A model generated the notes under the pieces. It was not told the DNA's origin. It did no database searches and saw only the letters and a program-made list of their open reading frames with translations. Both the position numbers and the translations under genes were made by a program. 64,000 nt of DNA, taken from positions 62,001 to 126,000 of the forward strand of contig DAHVMY010000001.1 in assembly GCA_027319585.1 (NCBI GenBank), in the 5' to 3' direction. Within the stretch, counting starts at the first letter, position 1. Each line of letters begins with the position of its first letter. The DNA comes from AG-12 sp027319585 (GTDB lineage Bacteria > Chloroflexota > Dormibacteria > Aeolococcales > Bog-877). Shown here piece after piece: positions 34,842 to 42,670 of this stretch.

Positions 34842-35873
34842 ATGAGCGAGTACCGGCAGGTGTATCCCTTCACCGCCCTGGTGGGGCAGGACCAGATGCG
34901 CCTGGCGCTGGAGCTGAACGCGGTCAACCCCGCCATCGGGGGGGTCCTGATCCGAGGCGAGAAGGGGACGGCCAAGTCGACGGCGGTGCGGGCGCTCGCG
35001 CGGCTGCTCCCGGAGCTGAAGGTGGTCAAGGGCTGCCACTACTCCTGCGACCCCGAGTCGGATCGACTCTGTCAGGATTGCCAGGCCCGGCTCGGGTCCG
35101 GCGAGAACCCGCTGCCCTGGGAGACGCGGCGGATGCGGGTGGTGGAGCTGCCGATCAACGCCTCCGAGGACCGGGTGGTGGGCAGCATCGACCTGGAGGC
35201 CGCCATCAGGTCGGGCGAGCGTCGCTTCGAGCCCGGGGTGCTGGCGGAGGCCAATCGCCAGATCCTGTACGTGGACGAGGTCAACCTCCTGGATGATCAC
35301 ATCGTCGACGTGCTCCTCGACGCGGCCGCGATGGGGGTGAACGTGGTGGAGCGCGAAGGGATCTCGGTGTGGCACCCGGCCCGGTTCATCCTGGTCGGCA
35401 CCATGAACCCCGAGGAGGGGGACCTGCGTCCCCAGCTGCTGGACCGTTTCGGCCTCTGCGTTGACGTTCGCGGGATCACGGACGTGCGGGAGCGAGTCGA
35501 GATCGTTTTGCGCCGCGAGCAGTTCGAGGCGGACCCGGAGCAGTTCATCGCCGACTACGCGGAGCAGGAGGATGCGGAGCGCGACCGCATCCGGCGGGCG
35601 ATCGCGGGGCTGGAGCAGGTCGAGGTCGCTCGCGAGGTCCTGGAGGGGATTGCCCGGCTCGCGATCGCGCTTGAGGTCGACGGCCACCGTGCCGACCTGG
35701 TCGCGCGCAAGGCGGCCCAGGCGCTGTCCGCCATGGAGGGTCGTCCGAGGGCCGGCGCCGCCGAGGTCGCGGCGGTGGCACCCATGGTCATGGCGCATCG
35801 GATCCGGAGCCAGCCCGGGCAGCGGCCCCACGACGTGGCCGAGGTGGCGAGCAGGATCCTGGGGGAGGCCTGA
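34842..35873 (+). CDS. magnesium-chelatase ATPase subunit I type protein (ChlI/BchI-like)
   Basis: A 343-residue AAA+ protein, paralogous over its whole length to the first half of the preceding gene. Walker A is GEKGTAKS (39-46), Walker B LYVDEVNLLDD, with GTMNPEEGDLRPQLLDRFGL and a C-terminal helical lid. It shares the same cysteine insertion (CHYSC...CQDC). Together the two genes supply the I and D subunits of a chelatase motor. ATG 34842 is the chosen start; no H/CobN subunit gene is nearby. Confidence 0.9.
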   Translation: MSEYRQVYPFTALVGQDQMRLALELNAVNPAIGGVLIRGEKGTAKSTAVRALARLLPELKVVKGCHYSCDPESDRLCQDCQARLGSGENPLPWETRRMRVVELPINASEDRVVGSIDLEAAIRSGERRFEPGVLAEANRQILYVDEVNLLDDHIVDVLLDAAAMGVNVVEREGISVWHPARFILVGTMNPEEGDLRPQLLDRFGLCVDVRGITDVRERVEIVLRREQFEADPEQFIADYAEQEDAERDRIRRAIAGLEQVEVAREVLEGIARLAIALEVDGHRADLVARKAAQALSAMEGRPRAGAAEVAAVAPMVMAHRIRSQPGQRPHDVAEVASRILGEA

Positions 35874-36047
35874 CCGTGACGGCCCGGTCACGAACGCCGG
35901 TTGGTCAGGTCACGGGACGGTCACCGATGGGTGAACGTCAGCTGGGGGATGCTAGGTTGGCCCAACCGGCCGTGGCGCGGGGGCCGTCCTCCCACTTCGG
36001 TGGGACCTCCGCCACGGCCGGCTTGGTTGCGCGATATCGGGGCCGAG

Positions 36048-36446
36048 ATGGCCGACCCTGATCTCTCCGATCTGCTGCCCAAGGTTCCCTTTGAGGAGCT
36101 GATCATGCGCGCGGCGCTGGGCCTTCCGGGGCAGCCCCCGGTCGAGGTGGGGCTTCGCCAACCCCGATTCGGGGAGGCCACGGGCCGTCCCTGGAGCAAC
36201 CGCCAGATGGCGCTCCGGCGGGCCCTGGGAGGGGTTATGTACCCGGCGGACCGTGACCAGCTCCTGGCCCAGACCGAGCGCTGGTTGCGGGATCATCCGG
36301 CAGTGCGGCACGATCTTGAGCGGCTGCCCGAGCGCGTTTACGGCGGGGAGATGGACGTTCTCAGCACCCTGGAGGCGGAGTTGGCGGATGGCCCGGGTCA
36401 CTCCACCGGATCGGGGAATCCGGCAGGCAGCGGGGAGAACCAGTAG
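36048..36446 (+). CDS. DUF2795-domain protein
   Basis: A 132-residue protein. The C-terminal half (about 60-115) shows the DUF2795 pattern: ALGGVMYPADRDQLL, a helix, then LERLPERVYGGEMDVLSTLE. The N-terminal part, DLSDLLPKVPFEELIMRAALG, resembles a short second copy of the first helix. Function unknown. ATG 36048 is preferred over an upstream ATG at 35901 whose extra stretch is Trp/Pro/Arg-rich and unlike a real protein. Its end overlaps the convergent GNAT gene by 49 bases. Confidence 0.6.
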   Translation: MADPDLSDLLPKVPFEELIMRAALGLPGQPPVEVGLRQPRFGEATGRPWSNRQMALRRALGGVMYPADRDQLLAQTERWLRDHPAVRHDLERLPERVYGGEMDVLSTLEAELADGPGHSTGSGNPAGSGENQ

Positions 36447-37129
36447 CCGGCATCCGCCGGGCTGAAGTCGACCGCGGTCAAACCCCTTCGAAAGCCCTCC
36501 TCCAGACTCCGGCGCAGAGCTCTGTACGAGGGCCACATATCCTCCGGAGCGGTCGGCCCGAGGAGGGCGGGCGGGACCGGCGCCAGCATCACGGGGTGCC
36601 GGCGCACTCCGGCGATCGCGCGCGCTCGGCCCTGGTCCAGGTGCCATTCGACCACCAGCCGGTCGGAGGGCCGCCCCTGGTTGAGAGGGTCGGTGCGGGT
36701 CCCGTAGTAATCGCGATGAAACCGTCGGGCGACCGCGCCCAGTCGGCTCAGGTTGAAGTGGGCGTTGCGGCTCTGGCCCGGGTCGAAGGTCCAGACCATC
36801 AGGTCCAGCCCCTGGGCCAGGGCGTGCCGCCGTTGGGCCAGCTTCAGCGCGCGTCCAACCCCCGCATCACGGCAGGAGGCGAGCACGCCGGCGGCGTGGG
36901 AACGATGGTAGACCCGTCCCTGCGGGGAGCGACCGGTGAAGCCGTAGGCGAACCCCACCGGCGCGCCGGCGGCGCGAGCCAGCAGGACGATCCCTCCCGC
37001 ATTTGCCATCGCCTTCAGCAGGGTGCTGGGCGCGGCCACCTCCGGGGCGCCCCAGATTTCAGCCTGGAGGGATGCCACCGCCTCGAGGTCGCTCGAGGAG
37101 CGGGCCAGGCGAACGCCATAATCGAGAAT
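36398..37129 (-). CDS. GNAT-family acetyltransferase-like protein (COG3375 type), non-canonical start
   Basis: About 243 residues. The protein has a GNAT core (VGFAYGFTG, then GVLASCRDAGVGRALKLAQR as acyl-CoA loop) followed by LMVWTFDPGQSRNAHFNLSRLGAVARRFHRDYYG, a hallmark of the COG3375 group of predicted acetyltransferases. The conserved N-terminus begins at LDYGVRLARSSSDLEAV, yet there is no ATG, GTG or TTG before it. On the minus strand a GGGGAGGT ribosome site is followed by CTG (37132) and ATT (37129); ATT has the better spacing. The gene is divergent from and abuts lepA, whose ATG lies between this ribosome site and start. Confidence 0.7.
   Translation of the reverse strand: MLDYGVRLARSSSDLEAVASLQAEIWGAPEVAAPSTLLKAMANAGGIVLLARAAGAPVGFAYGFTGRSPQGRVYHRSHAAGVLASCRDAGVGRALKLAQRRHALAQGLDLMVWTFDPGQSRNAHFNLSRLGAVARRFHRDYYGTRTDPLNQGRPSDRLVVEWHLDQGRARAIAGVRRHPVMLAPVPPALLGPTAPEDMWPSYRALRRSLEEGFRRGLTAVDFSPADAGYWFSPLPAGFPDPVE
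37117..37122 (+). promoter_or_regulatory. -10-like box of lepA
   Basis: CATAAT ten bases before the lepA ATG; a transcript from it would have a leader of only a few bases. The box lies inside the 5' end of the divergent GNAT gene. Confidence 0.4.
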
Positions 37130-37132
37130 CAG

Positions 37133-38941
37133 ATGACCTCCCCGAAGCTCTCGCGCATCCGCAACTTTTCCATCATCGCGCACATCGACCACGGCAAGTC
37201 CACGCTCGCCGATCGACTGCTGGAGCTCACCGGGACGGTCAGCGCGCGCGACATGACCGCCCAGATCCTGGACACCATGGACCTGGAGCGGGAGCGGGGG
37301 ATAACCATCAAGGCCCAGGCGGTGCGGATGCCCTACCGCGCCCAGGACGGACAGGATTATGAGCTGAATCTCATCGATACGCCCGGCCATGTGGACTTCG
37401 CCTATGAGGTGTCCAGGGCGCTGGCCGCCTGTGAGGGGGCGCTGTTGGTGGTAGACGCCAGCCAGGGGATCGAGGCCCAGACGCTGGCCAACGTCTACAA
37501 GGCGCTGGAGCTGGGGCTGGAGATAGTCCCGGTGGTGAACAAGATCGACCTTCCCCAGGCGGAGCCGGAGGCGGTCGCCGAGGAGATCGAGGAGGTCATC
37601 GGGATCGCCAGGGAGCAGTGTCTGATGGTCTCGGCGCGGACCGGCGCCGGGGTGGAGCAGGTGCTGGAGGCGATCGTCGCCAAGCTGCCTCCACCGCGGG
37701 GTCAGTCCGACGCTCCCCTGCGCGCCCTCATCTTCGACTGCAAGTACGACAGCTACCGCGGGGTGGTGGTGTACAGCCGGATCGTCGACGGCAGCCTGCA
37801 CGCTGGCACTCAGATCCGGATGATGGCAGGCCGCGGGACCTTCACGGTCGACGAGGTGGGCGTCTTCCGGCCGGGGATGGAGGCCGTCGAAGAGCTCCGG
37901 GCCGGCGAGGTGGGCTACGTGATCGCCTCGATCCGCAACGTGCGCGACAGCAAGGTGGGGGACACCATCACGGAGGCGCAGCGGCCCGCCGTGGAGCCCC
38001 TGCCGGGGTACCGCCAGGCGAGCCCCATGGTTTGGGCGGGGCTCTTTCCCATCGACAGCGACAGCTACCAGGACCTCAAGGAGGCGCTCGAGCGGCTCCA
38101 GCTGAACGACGCGGCGCTGACCTTCGAGCCGGAGACCTCGGCCGCCCTGGGCTTTGGTTTCCGCTGCGGGTTCCTGGGGTTGCTGCACATGGAGATCGTC
38201 CAGGAGCGGCTGGAGCGGGAGTTCAACCTGGAGCTGATCACGACGGCCCCCTCGGTGGCGTACCGGGTGCACATGAGGGACGGGACCACGCAGGAGATCG
38301 ACAACCCGGACCAGCTGCCCGACCCTGCGCAGTTGGAGTGGATCGAAGAGCCGCGGGTGAAGGTGGAGGTGGTGACGCCCCGGGAGTATCTCGGCCAGTT
38401 GATGGAGCTGTGTCAGGAACGCCGTGGGGAGTTCATCCACCTGGAGTACCAGCCGGGGGACCGGGCGCTGCTCACCTACGACCTGCCGCTGGGCGAGATA
38501 ATCCACGACTTCTACGACCAGCTGAAGTCGCGCAGCCGCGGCTACGCCTCGATGGATTACCAGCTGACCGGTTACCGCAAGGAGCAGCTGGTCAAGCTGG
38601 ACATCCTGGTCGCGGGCAGCAAGATCGACGCCCTCTCGGCCATCGTCCACCGCCAGCAGGCCAGCAACCAGGGCAGGCGGCTGGTGCAGCGGCTCAAGGA
38701 GGTCATCCCCCGGCAGCTCTTCGAGGTCGCAATTCAGGCCGCCATCGGCGGCAAGGTGATCGCCAGGGAGACGGTCCCGGCGCTGCGCAAGGATGTGCTG
38801 GCCAAGTGTTACGGCGGCGACATCACCAGAAAGCGCAAGTTGCTCGAGAAGCAGCGCGAGGGCAAGCAGCGCATGAAGCGGGTGGGCTCCGTCGAAATTC
38901 CCCAGGCGGCATTCATGGCGGTCTTGTCCCTTGACCGTTGA
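37133..38941 (+). CDS. lepA: elongation factor 4 (LepA), ribosome back-translocase GTPase
   Basis: A 602-residue translational GTPase. G-domain motifs are AHIDHGKST (G1), RGITIKAQ (G2), DTPGHVDF (G3) and NKIDLP (G4); domain II follows, then the LepA-specific C-terminal domain near SRSRGYASMDYQ and a basic tail with RKRKLLEKQREGKQRMK. The length is full. It acts on the ribosome in the cytoplasm, allowing back-translocation or repair of stalled complexes. It overlaps hemW by eleven bases. Confidence 0.96.
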   Translation: MTSPKLSRIRNFSIIAHIDHGKSTLADRLLELTGTVSARDMTAQILDTMDLERERGITIKAQAVRMPYRAQDGQDYELNLIDTPGHVDFAYEVSRALAACEGALLVVDASQGIEAQTLANVYKALELGLEIVPVVNKIDLPQAEPEAVAEEIEEVIGIAREQCLMVSARTGAGVEQVLEAIVAKLPPPRGQSDAPLRALIFDCKYDSYRGVVVYSRIVDGSLHAGTQIRMMAGRGTFTVDEVGVFRPGMEAVEELRAGEVGYVIASIRNVRDSKVGDTITEAQRPAVEPLPGYRQASPMVWAGLFPIDSDSYQDLKEALERLQLNDAALTFEPETSAALGFGFRCGFLGLLHMEIVQERLEREFNLELITTAPSVAYRVHMRDGTTQEIDNPDQLPDPAQLEWIEEPRVKVEVVTPREYLGQLMELCQERRGEFIHLEYQPGDRALLTYDLPLGEIIHDFYDQLKSRSRGYASMDYQLTGYRKEQLVKLDILVAGSKIDALSAIVHRQQASNQGRRLVQRLKEVIPRQLFEVAIQAAIGGKVIARETVPALRKDVLAKCYGGDITRKRKLLEKQREGKQRMKRVGSVEIPQAAFMAVLSLDR

Positions 38942-40097
38942 GCTCGGCCCCGGGGCGCCGCGGTCACTCTACGTGCACGTGCCCTTCTGCGGTCGCCGCT
39001 GCCCCTACTGCGATTTCTCGATCCATGTCGGAGGCGACCAGCTCCAGGAGCGATTCACCAAGGCGGTTGTACAAGAGTTGCGCGGGCTTCCTAGCGATGG
39101 CCCGCCGCTGGAGACCATCTATTTCGGAGGAGGCACCCCGTCGCGTCTTCTGCCCGGTCGGCTCGCTGAGCTGCTGGCGGCTGTGCACTCCCGGTTCAGG
39201 GTTGCCTCCGACGCCGAGGTGACCATGGAGGCCAACCCCGAGGACGTGACGGTGGCGCAGGCCCGCGGGTGGTCGGAGCTGGGGTTCAACCGGCTGTCAA
39301 TCGGGGTCCAGAGTCTGGATGACCGGGCGCTGGCCTGGCTCGGTCGTGGCCACGATGCCGCCCAGGCGGAGGCGGCGGTCGAGGCGGCCCGCGAGGCCGG
39401 TTTCGCAAACCTCAGCTGCGACCTGATCTATGCGGTTCCGGGCCAGACCACGGAGGTTCTGGAGCGCGGGCTTCGCAGGCTGCTGGCGCACCATCCGGAC
39501 CACATCTCCTGCTACGAGCTCACCGTGGAGGAGGGCACCCCGCTGCAGCGGGACATTCGGGCCGGACGGCTGCCGGCGCCCAAGGTGGATGACTTCCTGG
39601 AGCAGCGGCGAATGCTGGGTGGAGTGCTGGGGGAGGCGGGGCTGGAACTCTATGAGGTCTCGAACTACGCTCGGCCCGGCCGTCAGTCCCGCCACAATCT
39701 GACCTACTGGCAGGGGCGGGCGTATTTCGCAGTCGGCCCCGGGGCGCACGGCTTCCTGGGTGCGGCCGAGGGCGCGCGCTGCGGATTGGAGCCACAGGGG
39801 GCCGCGGTGCGTTACTGGCACCTTCGCGACACTGCCACCTACATTCGCGCGATCGAAGCCGGCCGCGTTGGCTGGCGCGGCCACGAGTGGCTTGGTGAGC
39901 CGACCCTGGCCATGGAGCGGCTGGCCTGCGGACTGAGGCTGAGCGCCGGCACCAAGGTGACCTCGCCGGAGCAGCTCCGCCGCGCCCACGAGCTGGGACG
40001 CCTGGGACTGCTGGCGATCGAGGGGCACAGGGTGAGGGCGACCCCGCGCGGCTTCGAGGTGCTGGACCGGATCACCCTGGAGCTGATCTCGGCCTGA
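38931..40097 (+). CDS. hemW: HemW-type radical SAM protein (heme chaperone)
   Basis: A 388-residue radical-SAM protein, start TTG 38931 overlapping the end of lepA. The cluster motif CGRRCPYC has Cys20, Cys24 and Cys27; GGGTPS and SIGVQS follow, as in HemW/HemN-like enzymes. The short N-terminus without the extra HemN residues points to HemW, which binds heme and passes it to apo-proteins, rather than to oxygen-independent coproporphyrinogen oxidase. The lepA-hemW-hrcA order is common in bacteria; here hrcA is separated by a transporter gene. Confidence 0.9.
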   Translation: MTVELGPGAPRSLYVHVPFCGRRCPYCDFSIHVGGDQLQERFTKAVVQELRGLPSDGPPLETIYFGGGTPSRLLPGRLAELLAAVHSRFRVASDAEVTMEANPEDVTVAQARGWSELGFNRLSIGVQSLDDRALAWLGRGHDAAQAEAAVEAAREAGFANLSCDLIYAVPGQTTEVLERGLRRLLAHHPDHISCYELTVEEGTPLQRDIRAGRLPAPKVDDFLEQRRMLGGVLGEAGLELYEVSNYARPGRQSRHNLTYWQGRAYFAVGPGAHGFLGAAEGARCGLEPQGAAVRYWHLRDTATYIRAIEAGRVGWRGHEWLGEPTLAMERLACGLRLSAGTKVTSPEQLRRAHELGRLGLLAIEGHRVRATPRGFEVLDRITLELISA

Positions 40098-40109
40098 GGC
40101 GCCTCAGGC
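40092..40109. repeat. perfect palindrome spanning both convergent stop codons
   Basis: GCCTGAGGC is followed directly by its inverted copy GCCTCAGGC. The hemW TGA lies in the left arm and the TGA of the minus-strand transporter in the right arm. Possibly a two-way termination structure, though no T-run follows. Confidence 0.4.
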
Positions 40110-40895
40110 GGCCGGCAGTCGGAGCCCGAACAGATGGGGCAGCAGCACCCCCAGGATGTACCCCGCCAGGGCGGCAGCGGCCCCCACACCCAGCACCTGA
40201 GCTCCGCCGACCACCAGGCGCTGGCCGATGATCCAGGCCTTGCCGATCCCCACCAGGAGCAGGGCGACCGCCGAGAGGCCGAGGGACAGTCCGATTGCCC
40301 AACCCCCAGTTAGGAAGATGAAGGGCACGATCGGAACCACCGCGCCGAGGAGGAAGGTGGCCGCCATCACCACCCCATCTCGGACCGGCGAGTCCTGGGG
40401 GTTGCTGGGGATGCCCAGCTCCTTTTCGATGTGGGTCTCCTCCCACAGCCGGGGGTACTCCGCCAGCGCCCGGGAGAGCTCGTGGGCGGTGGTCTCGGGA
40501 ACTCCCCGTTCCATCAGGATCTCGACCATCTCCTGATGCTCCTCGACCGGCTGGTTACGAAGCTCGGCGCGCTCCTTGTGGATCGCGGCCCGTTTGAGGT
40601 CCCGCTCGGCGCAAGCGGCCAGATAGGCCCCGGTCCCCATCGAGACCATCCCGGCCAGCGCACCCGCCAATCCCGCGATCAGAATCGTGGTGTGGGCGAC
40701 CGCAGCGCCGGCGGCCGCGGTCGCCACGCCGGTGGTGAGGCCCATGGTGGTGAGGATGCCGTCCTGAACCCCGAAGACCACCTCCCGGATCCCGGCCCGC
40801 CGCTCCAACTGCTCGCGTTCGGTTCCCCCCGCGTCCAGAAACGGGTTGAGGACTGCGAGCCAGCCATCGGTCCGCGGGGAGGTTGGCGGGGACAT
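40104..40895 (-). CDS. VIT1/CCC1-family iron/manganese transporter
   Basis: A 263-residue membrane protein. REVVFGVQDGILTTMGLTTG begins the first helix, as usual for VIT1/CCC1, and MVSMGTGAYLAACAERD with the following acidic cytoplasmic region (EERAELRNQPVEEHQEM-like, with several Glu) matches the metal-binding domain between TM2 and TM3. Three hydrophobic helices follow. Family role: H+-driven transport of Fe2+ or Mn2+ for detoxification. Start ATG 40895 is preceded by TAAGAT six bases upstream. Confidence 0.87.
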   Translation of the reverse strand: MSPPTSPRTDGWLAVLNPFLDAGGTEREQLERRAGIREVVFGVQDGILTTMGLTTGVATAAAGAAVAHTTILIAGLAGALAGMVSMGTGAYLAACAERDLKRAAIHKERAELRNQPVEEHQEMVEILMERGVPETTAHELSRALAEYPRLWEETHIEKELGIPSNPQDSPVRDGVVMAATFLLGAVVPIVPFIFLTGGWAIGLSLGLSAVALLLVGIGKAWIIGQRLVVGGAQVLGVGAAAALAGYILGVLLPHLFGLRLPAA

Positions 40896-40901
40896 GGGCA
40901 G

Positions 40902-40907
40902 ATCTTA
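40902..40907 (-). promoter_or_regulatory. -10 box of the VIT1-like gene, leaderless spacing
   Basis: Minus-strand TAAGAT, six bases, then ATG 40895. No ribosome-binding site lies between them. Confidence 0.5.
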
Positions 40908-40989
40908 GCGTAATTTGGACGCTGTCCAGATTAGGCCGGGCTAAGGTCGCGGTTACCCATGCCTGACGAACACCGGTGCTAAACTCGCC

Positions 40990-41016
40990 TTAGCACTCAC
41001 GGTCATAGAGTGCTAA
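40990..41016. promoter_or_regulatory. CIRCE element (HrcA operator)
   Basis: Perfect inverted repeat TTAGCACTC-N9-GAGTGCTAA, the standard binding site of the heat-shock repressor HrcA. A -10-like TAAACT at 40980-40985 would place the transcript start within the element, so bound HrcA would block the hrcA-grpE-dnaJ operon (autoregulation, family knowledge). Confidence 0.95.
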
Positions 41017-41036
41017 TTGACAATGGAGTCGCACTC

Positions 41037-42044
41037 ATGGACCAGCGCAAGGAGCGGATATTGGGAGCGGTGGTCTCGGACTACACCGAGACCGTGGTCC
41101 CGGTCGGGTCGCACGCCCTGGCGGCGCGATACTTCCTGGAGTTGAGTTCGGCGACCATTCGCAACGAGCTCTCGGAGCTGGTCGATGACGGCTTCCTGGC
41201 GCAGCCGCATGCCTCGGCCGGGCGCATTCCCACGGATCTGGGATACCGCTACTTCGTCGACTTTCTGCTGCCTCAGGAGATCGTCGAGCCGCCCCTGCGC
41301 CGACAGGTGCGCCACAGCTTCGAGGGGGCCGCGCCGGATGTGGAGGCGATCCTCGAGCTGGCCGCGGCCACCCTGAGCCGCCTCAGTGAGAATGTCGCCC
41401 TGGTGACCGGACCGACCCAGTCGGAGGCGCGGCTGTTGCATGTCGAGCTGGTCCTGGTGAGGCCGGGGCAGGCCCTTCTGATCGCGGTCGCCAACGGCAA
41501 CGCGGTGCACCAAAGGGTGGTCGAGGTGGGGGCCGATCTGGATCAGGAGGCGCTTTCCCAGCTGGCCAACCGGCTGACAGCTCACTACGCGGGCATGTCC
41601 GCGGGCGCGATCTCTCAGCTGGCGGCGCCCGCCGGGACACCCGCCCAGGTTGTGCAGGAACTGGCCAGCGGGCTGCGGCAGATGGAGACCAGGGCCTCGC
41701 TCGTGATCCACGACGGGGTCCGCAACCTGGTGCGCAACCCCGAGTTTGAGGACCCCAACCGGCTGCGGACCGTCCTGGAGGTGCTGGAGGCGCAGCGCAT
41801 CCTCGCCGCCGTGGTCAGCGAGCTCGCCCCCCGGGTCGGGCTGCAGGTCGTGATCGGGCACGAAAACCGTCTCCAGGAGCTCCAGGACTGCAGTCTGGTG
41901 CTGACCAGTTACCGTGCTGGAGACCATCTCTGGGGTACCCTGGGAGTGGTGGGTCCGACGCGGATCCGCTACGGCAGGGTGGCGGCCCGGCTGCAGCTGG
42001 TCTCGCAGCTCACCGGTGAGGCTCTCAGCCGACTTCTCACATGA
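41037..42044 (+). CDS. hrcA: heat-inducible transcription repressor HrcA
   Basis: A 335-residue repressor. The N-terminal winged helix has MDQRKERILGAVV and SSATIRNELSEL; PHASAGRIPTDLGYRYFVD is the signature of the family. ATG 41037 follows GGAG by eight bases. The gene lies directly behind a perfect CIRCE and overlaps grpE by four bases (ATGA), so it heads a self-regulated heat-shock operon. Confidence 0.95.
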   Translation: MDQRKERILGAVVSDYTETVVPVGSHALAARYFLELSSATIRNELSELVDDGFLAQPHASAGRIPTDLGYRYFVDFLLPQEIVEPPLRRQVRHSFEGAAPDVEAILELAAATLSRLSENVALVTGPTQSEARLLHVELVLVRPGQALLIAVANGNAVHQRVVEVGADLDQEALSQLANRLTAHYAGMSAGAISQLAAPAGTPAQVVQELASGLRQMETRASLVIHDGVRNLVRNPEFEDPNRLRTVLEVLEAQRILAAVVSELAPRVGLQVVIGHENRLQELQDCSLVLTSYRAGDHLWGTLGVVGPTRIRYGRVAARLQLVSQLTGEALSRLLT

Positions 42045-42670
42045 TTCCGATTGACCCGATGGAGACCAACTTGCCGATCGAAGACAGTGCGGCGGAGCCG
42101 GCCGCCCCGGACCACCAGGTGGGGACGGAGGCGCCGGCCGAGGACGTGGCCCAGCTGCGCACCGAGCTGGAGCAGTTGACGGCTTCCTACCAGCGGCTGG
42201 CCGCCGACTTCGAGAACTACAAGCGCCGCAAGGCTCAGGAGTCGCAGGATCTGGCCCGCTACGCGGCGGCGTCGCTGCTGACCGCGATCCTGCCGGCGCT
42301 GGACAATCTCTCCCGGGCCGTCGAGCACGTCGATCCGGAGGCCAAGGACGGGCTCTCTGAAGGGCTGCGGCTGACGGTCCGGCAGCTTCAGGAGGCGCTC
42401 GCCTCCCAGGGGGTGGAGCGCGTGCCCGCGGTCGGCGCGGCCTTCGACCCCCGGATTCACGACGCCGTCTCGACCGTGCCCGGGGAGGGCTTGGAGCAGG
42501 ACACGGTGGTGGCGGAGCTGCTGCCCGGTTACCGCCTGCATGACCGGGTCGTGCGCCCAGCCCAGGTGACGGTCGCCCACGCGGCGCCGACCGGTGGCTC
42601 GAAGCCCGGTGGGGATGGGCTGGCGGAGGAGTCGCCGCCGCCGGGTGTCGACGCGGGCGCCTCGGCGTGA
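42041..42670 (+). CDS. grpE: GrpE, nucleotide-exchange factor of DnaK
   Basis: A 209-residue protein. An acidic N-terminal stretch and a coiled coil (LRTELEQLTASYQRLAADF) precede NYKRRKAQE, then the core ending with AAFDPRIHDAV and VVAELLPGYRLHDRVVRPAQV, the GrpE signature. It exchanges ADP from DnaK. Normally dnaK follows, but here dnaJ comes next. It overlaps hrcA and dnaJ by four bases each. Confidence 0.95.
   Translation: MIPIDPMETNLPIEDSAAEPAAPDHQVGTEAPAEDVAQLRTELEQLTASYQRLAADFENYKRRKAQESQDLARYAAASLLTAILPALDNLSRAVEHVDPEAKDGLSEGLRLTVRQLQEALASQGVERVPAVGAAFDPRIHDAVSTVPGEGLEQDTVVAELLPGYRLHDRVVRPAQVTVAHAAPTGGSKPGGDGLAEESPPPGVDAGASA

Noticed and set aside
35901..36047. N-terminal extension of the DUF2795 protein
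   Set aside because: The extra residues are Trp/Pro/Arg-rich and unlike a folded protein; ATG 36048 follows more naturally.
37133..38650. Long open minus-strand frame antisense to lepA, continuous with the GNAT gene
   Set aside because: High-GC antisense frame; its translation is low-complexity and lepA is unambiguous on the other strand. Only the part up to about 37132 resembles a real protein.
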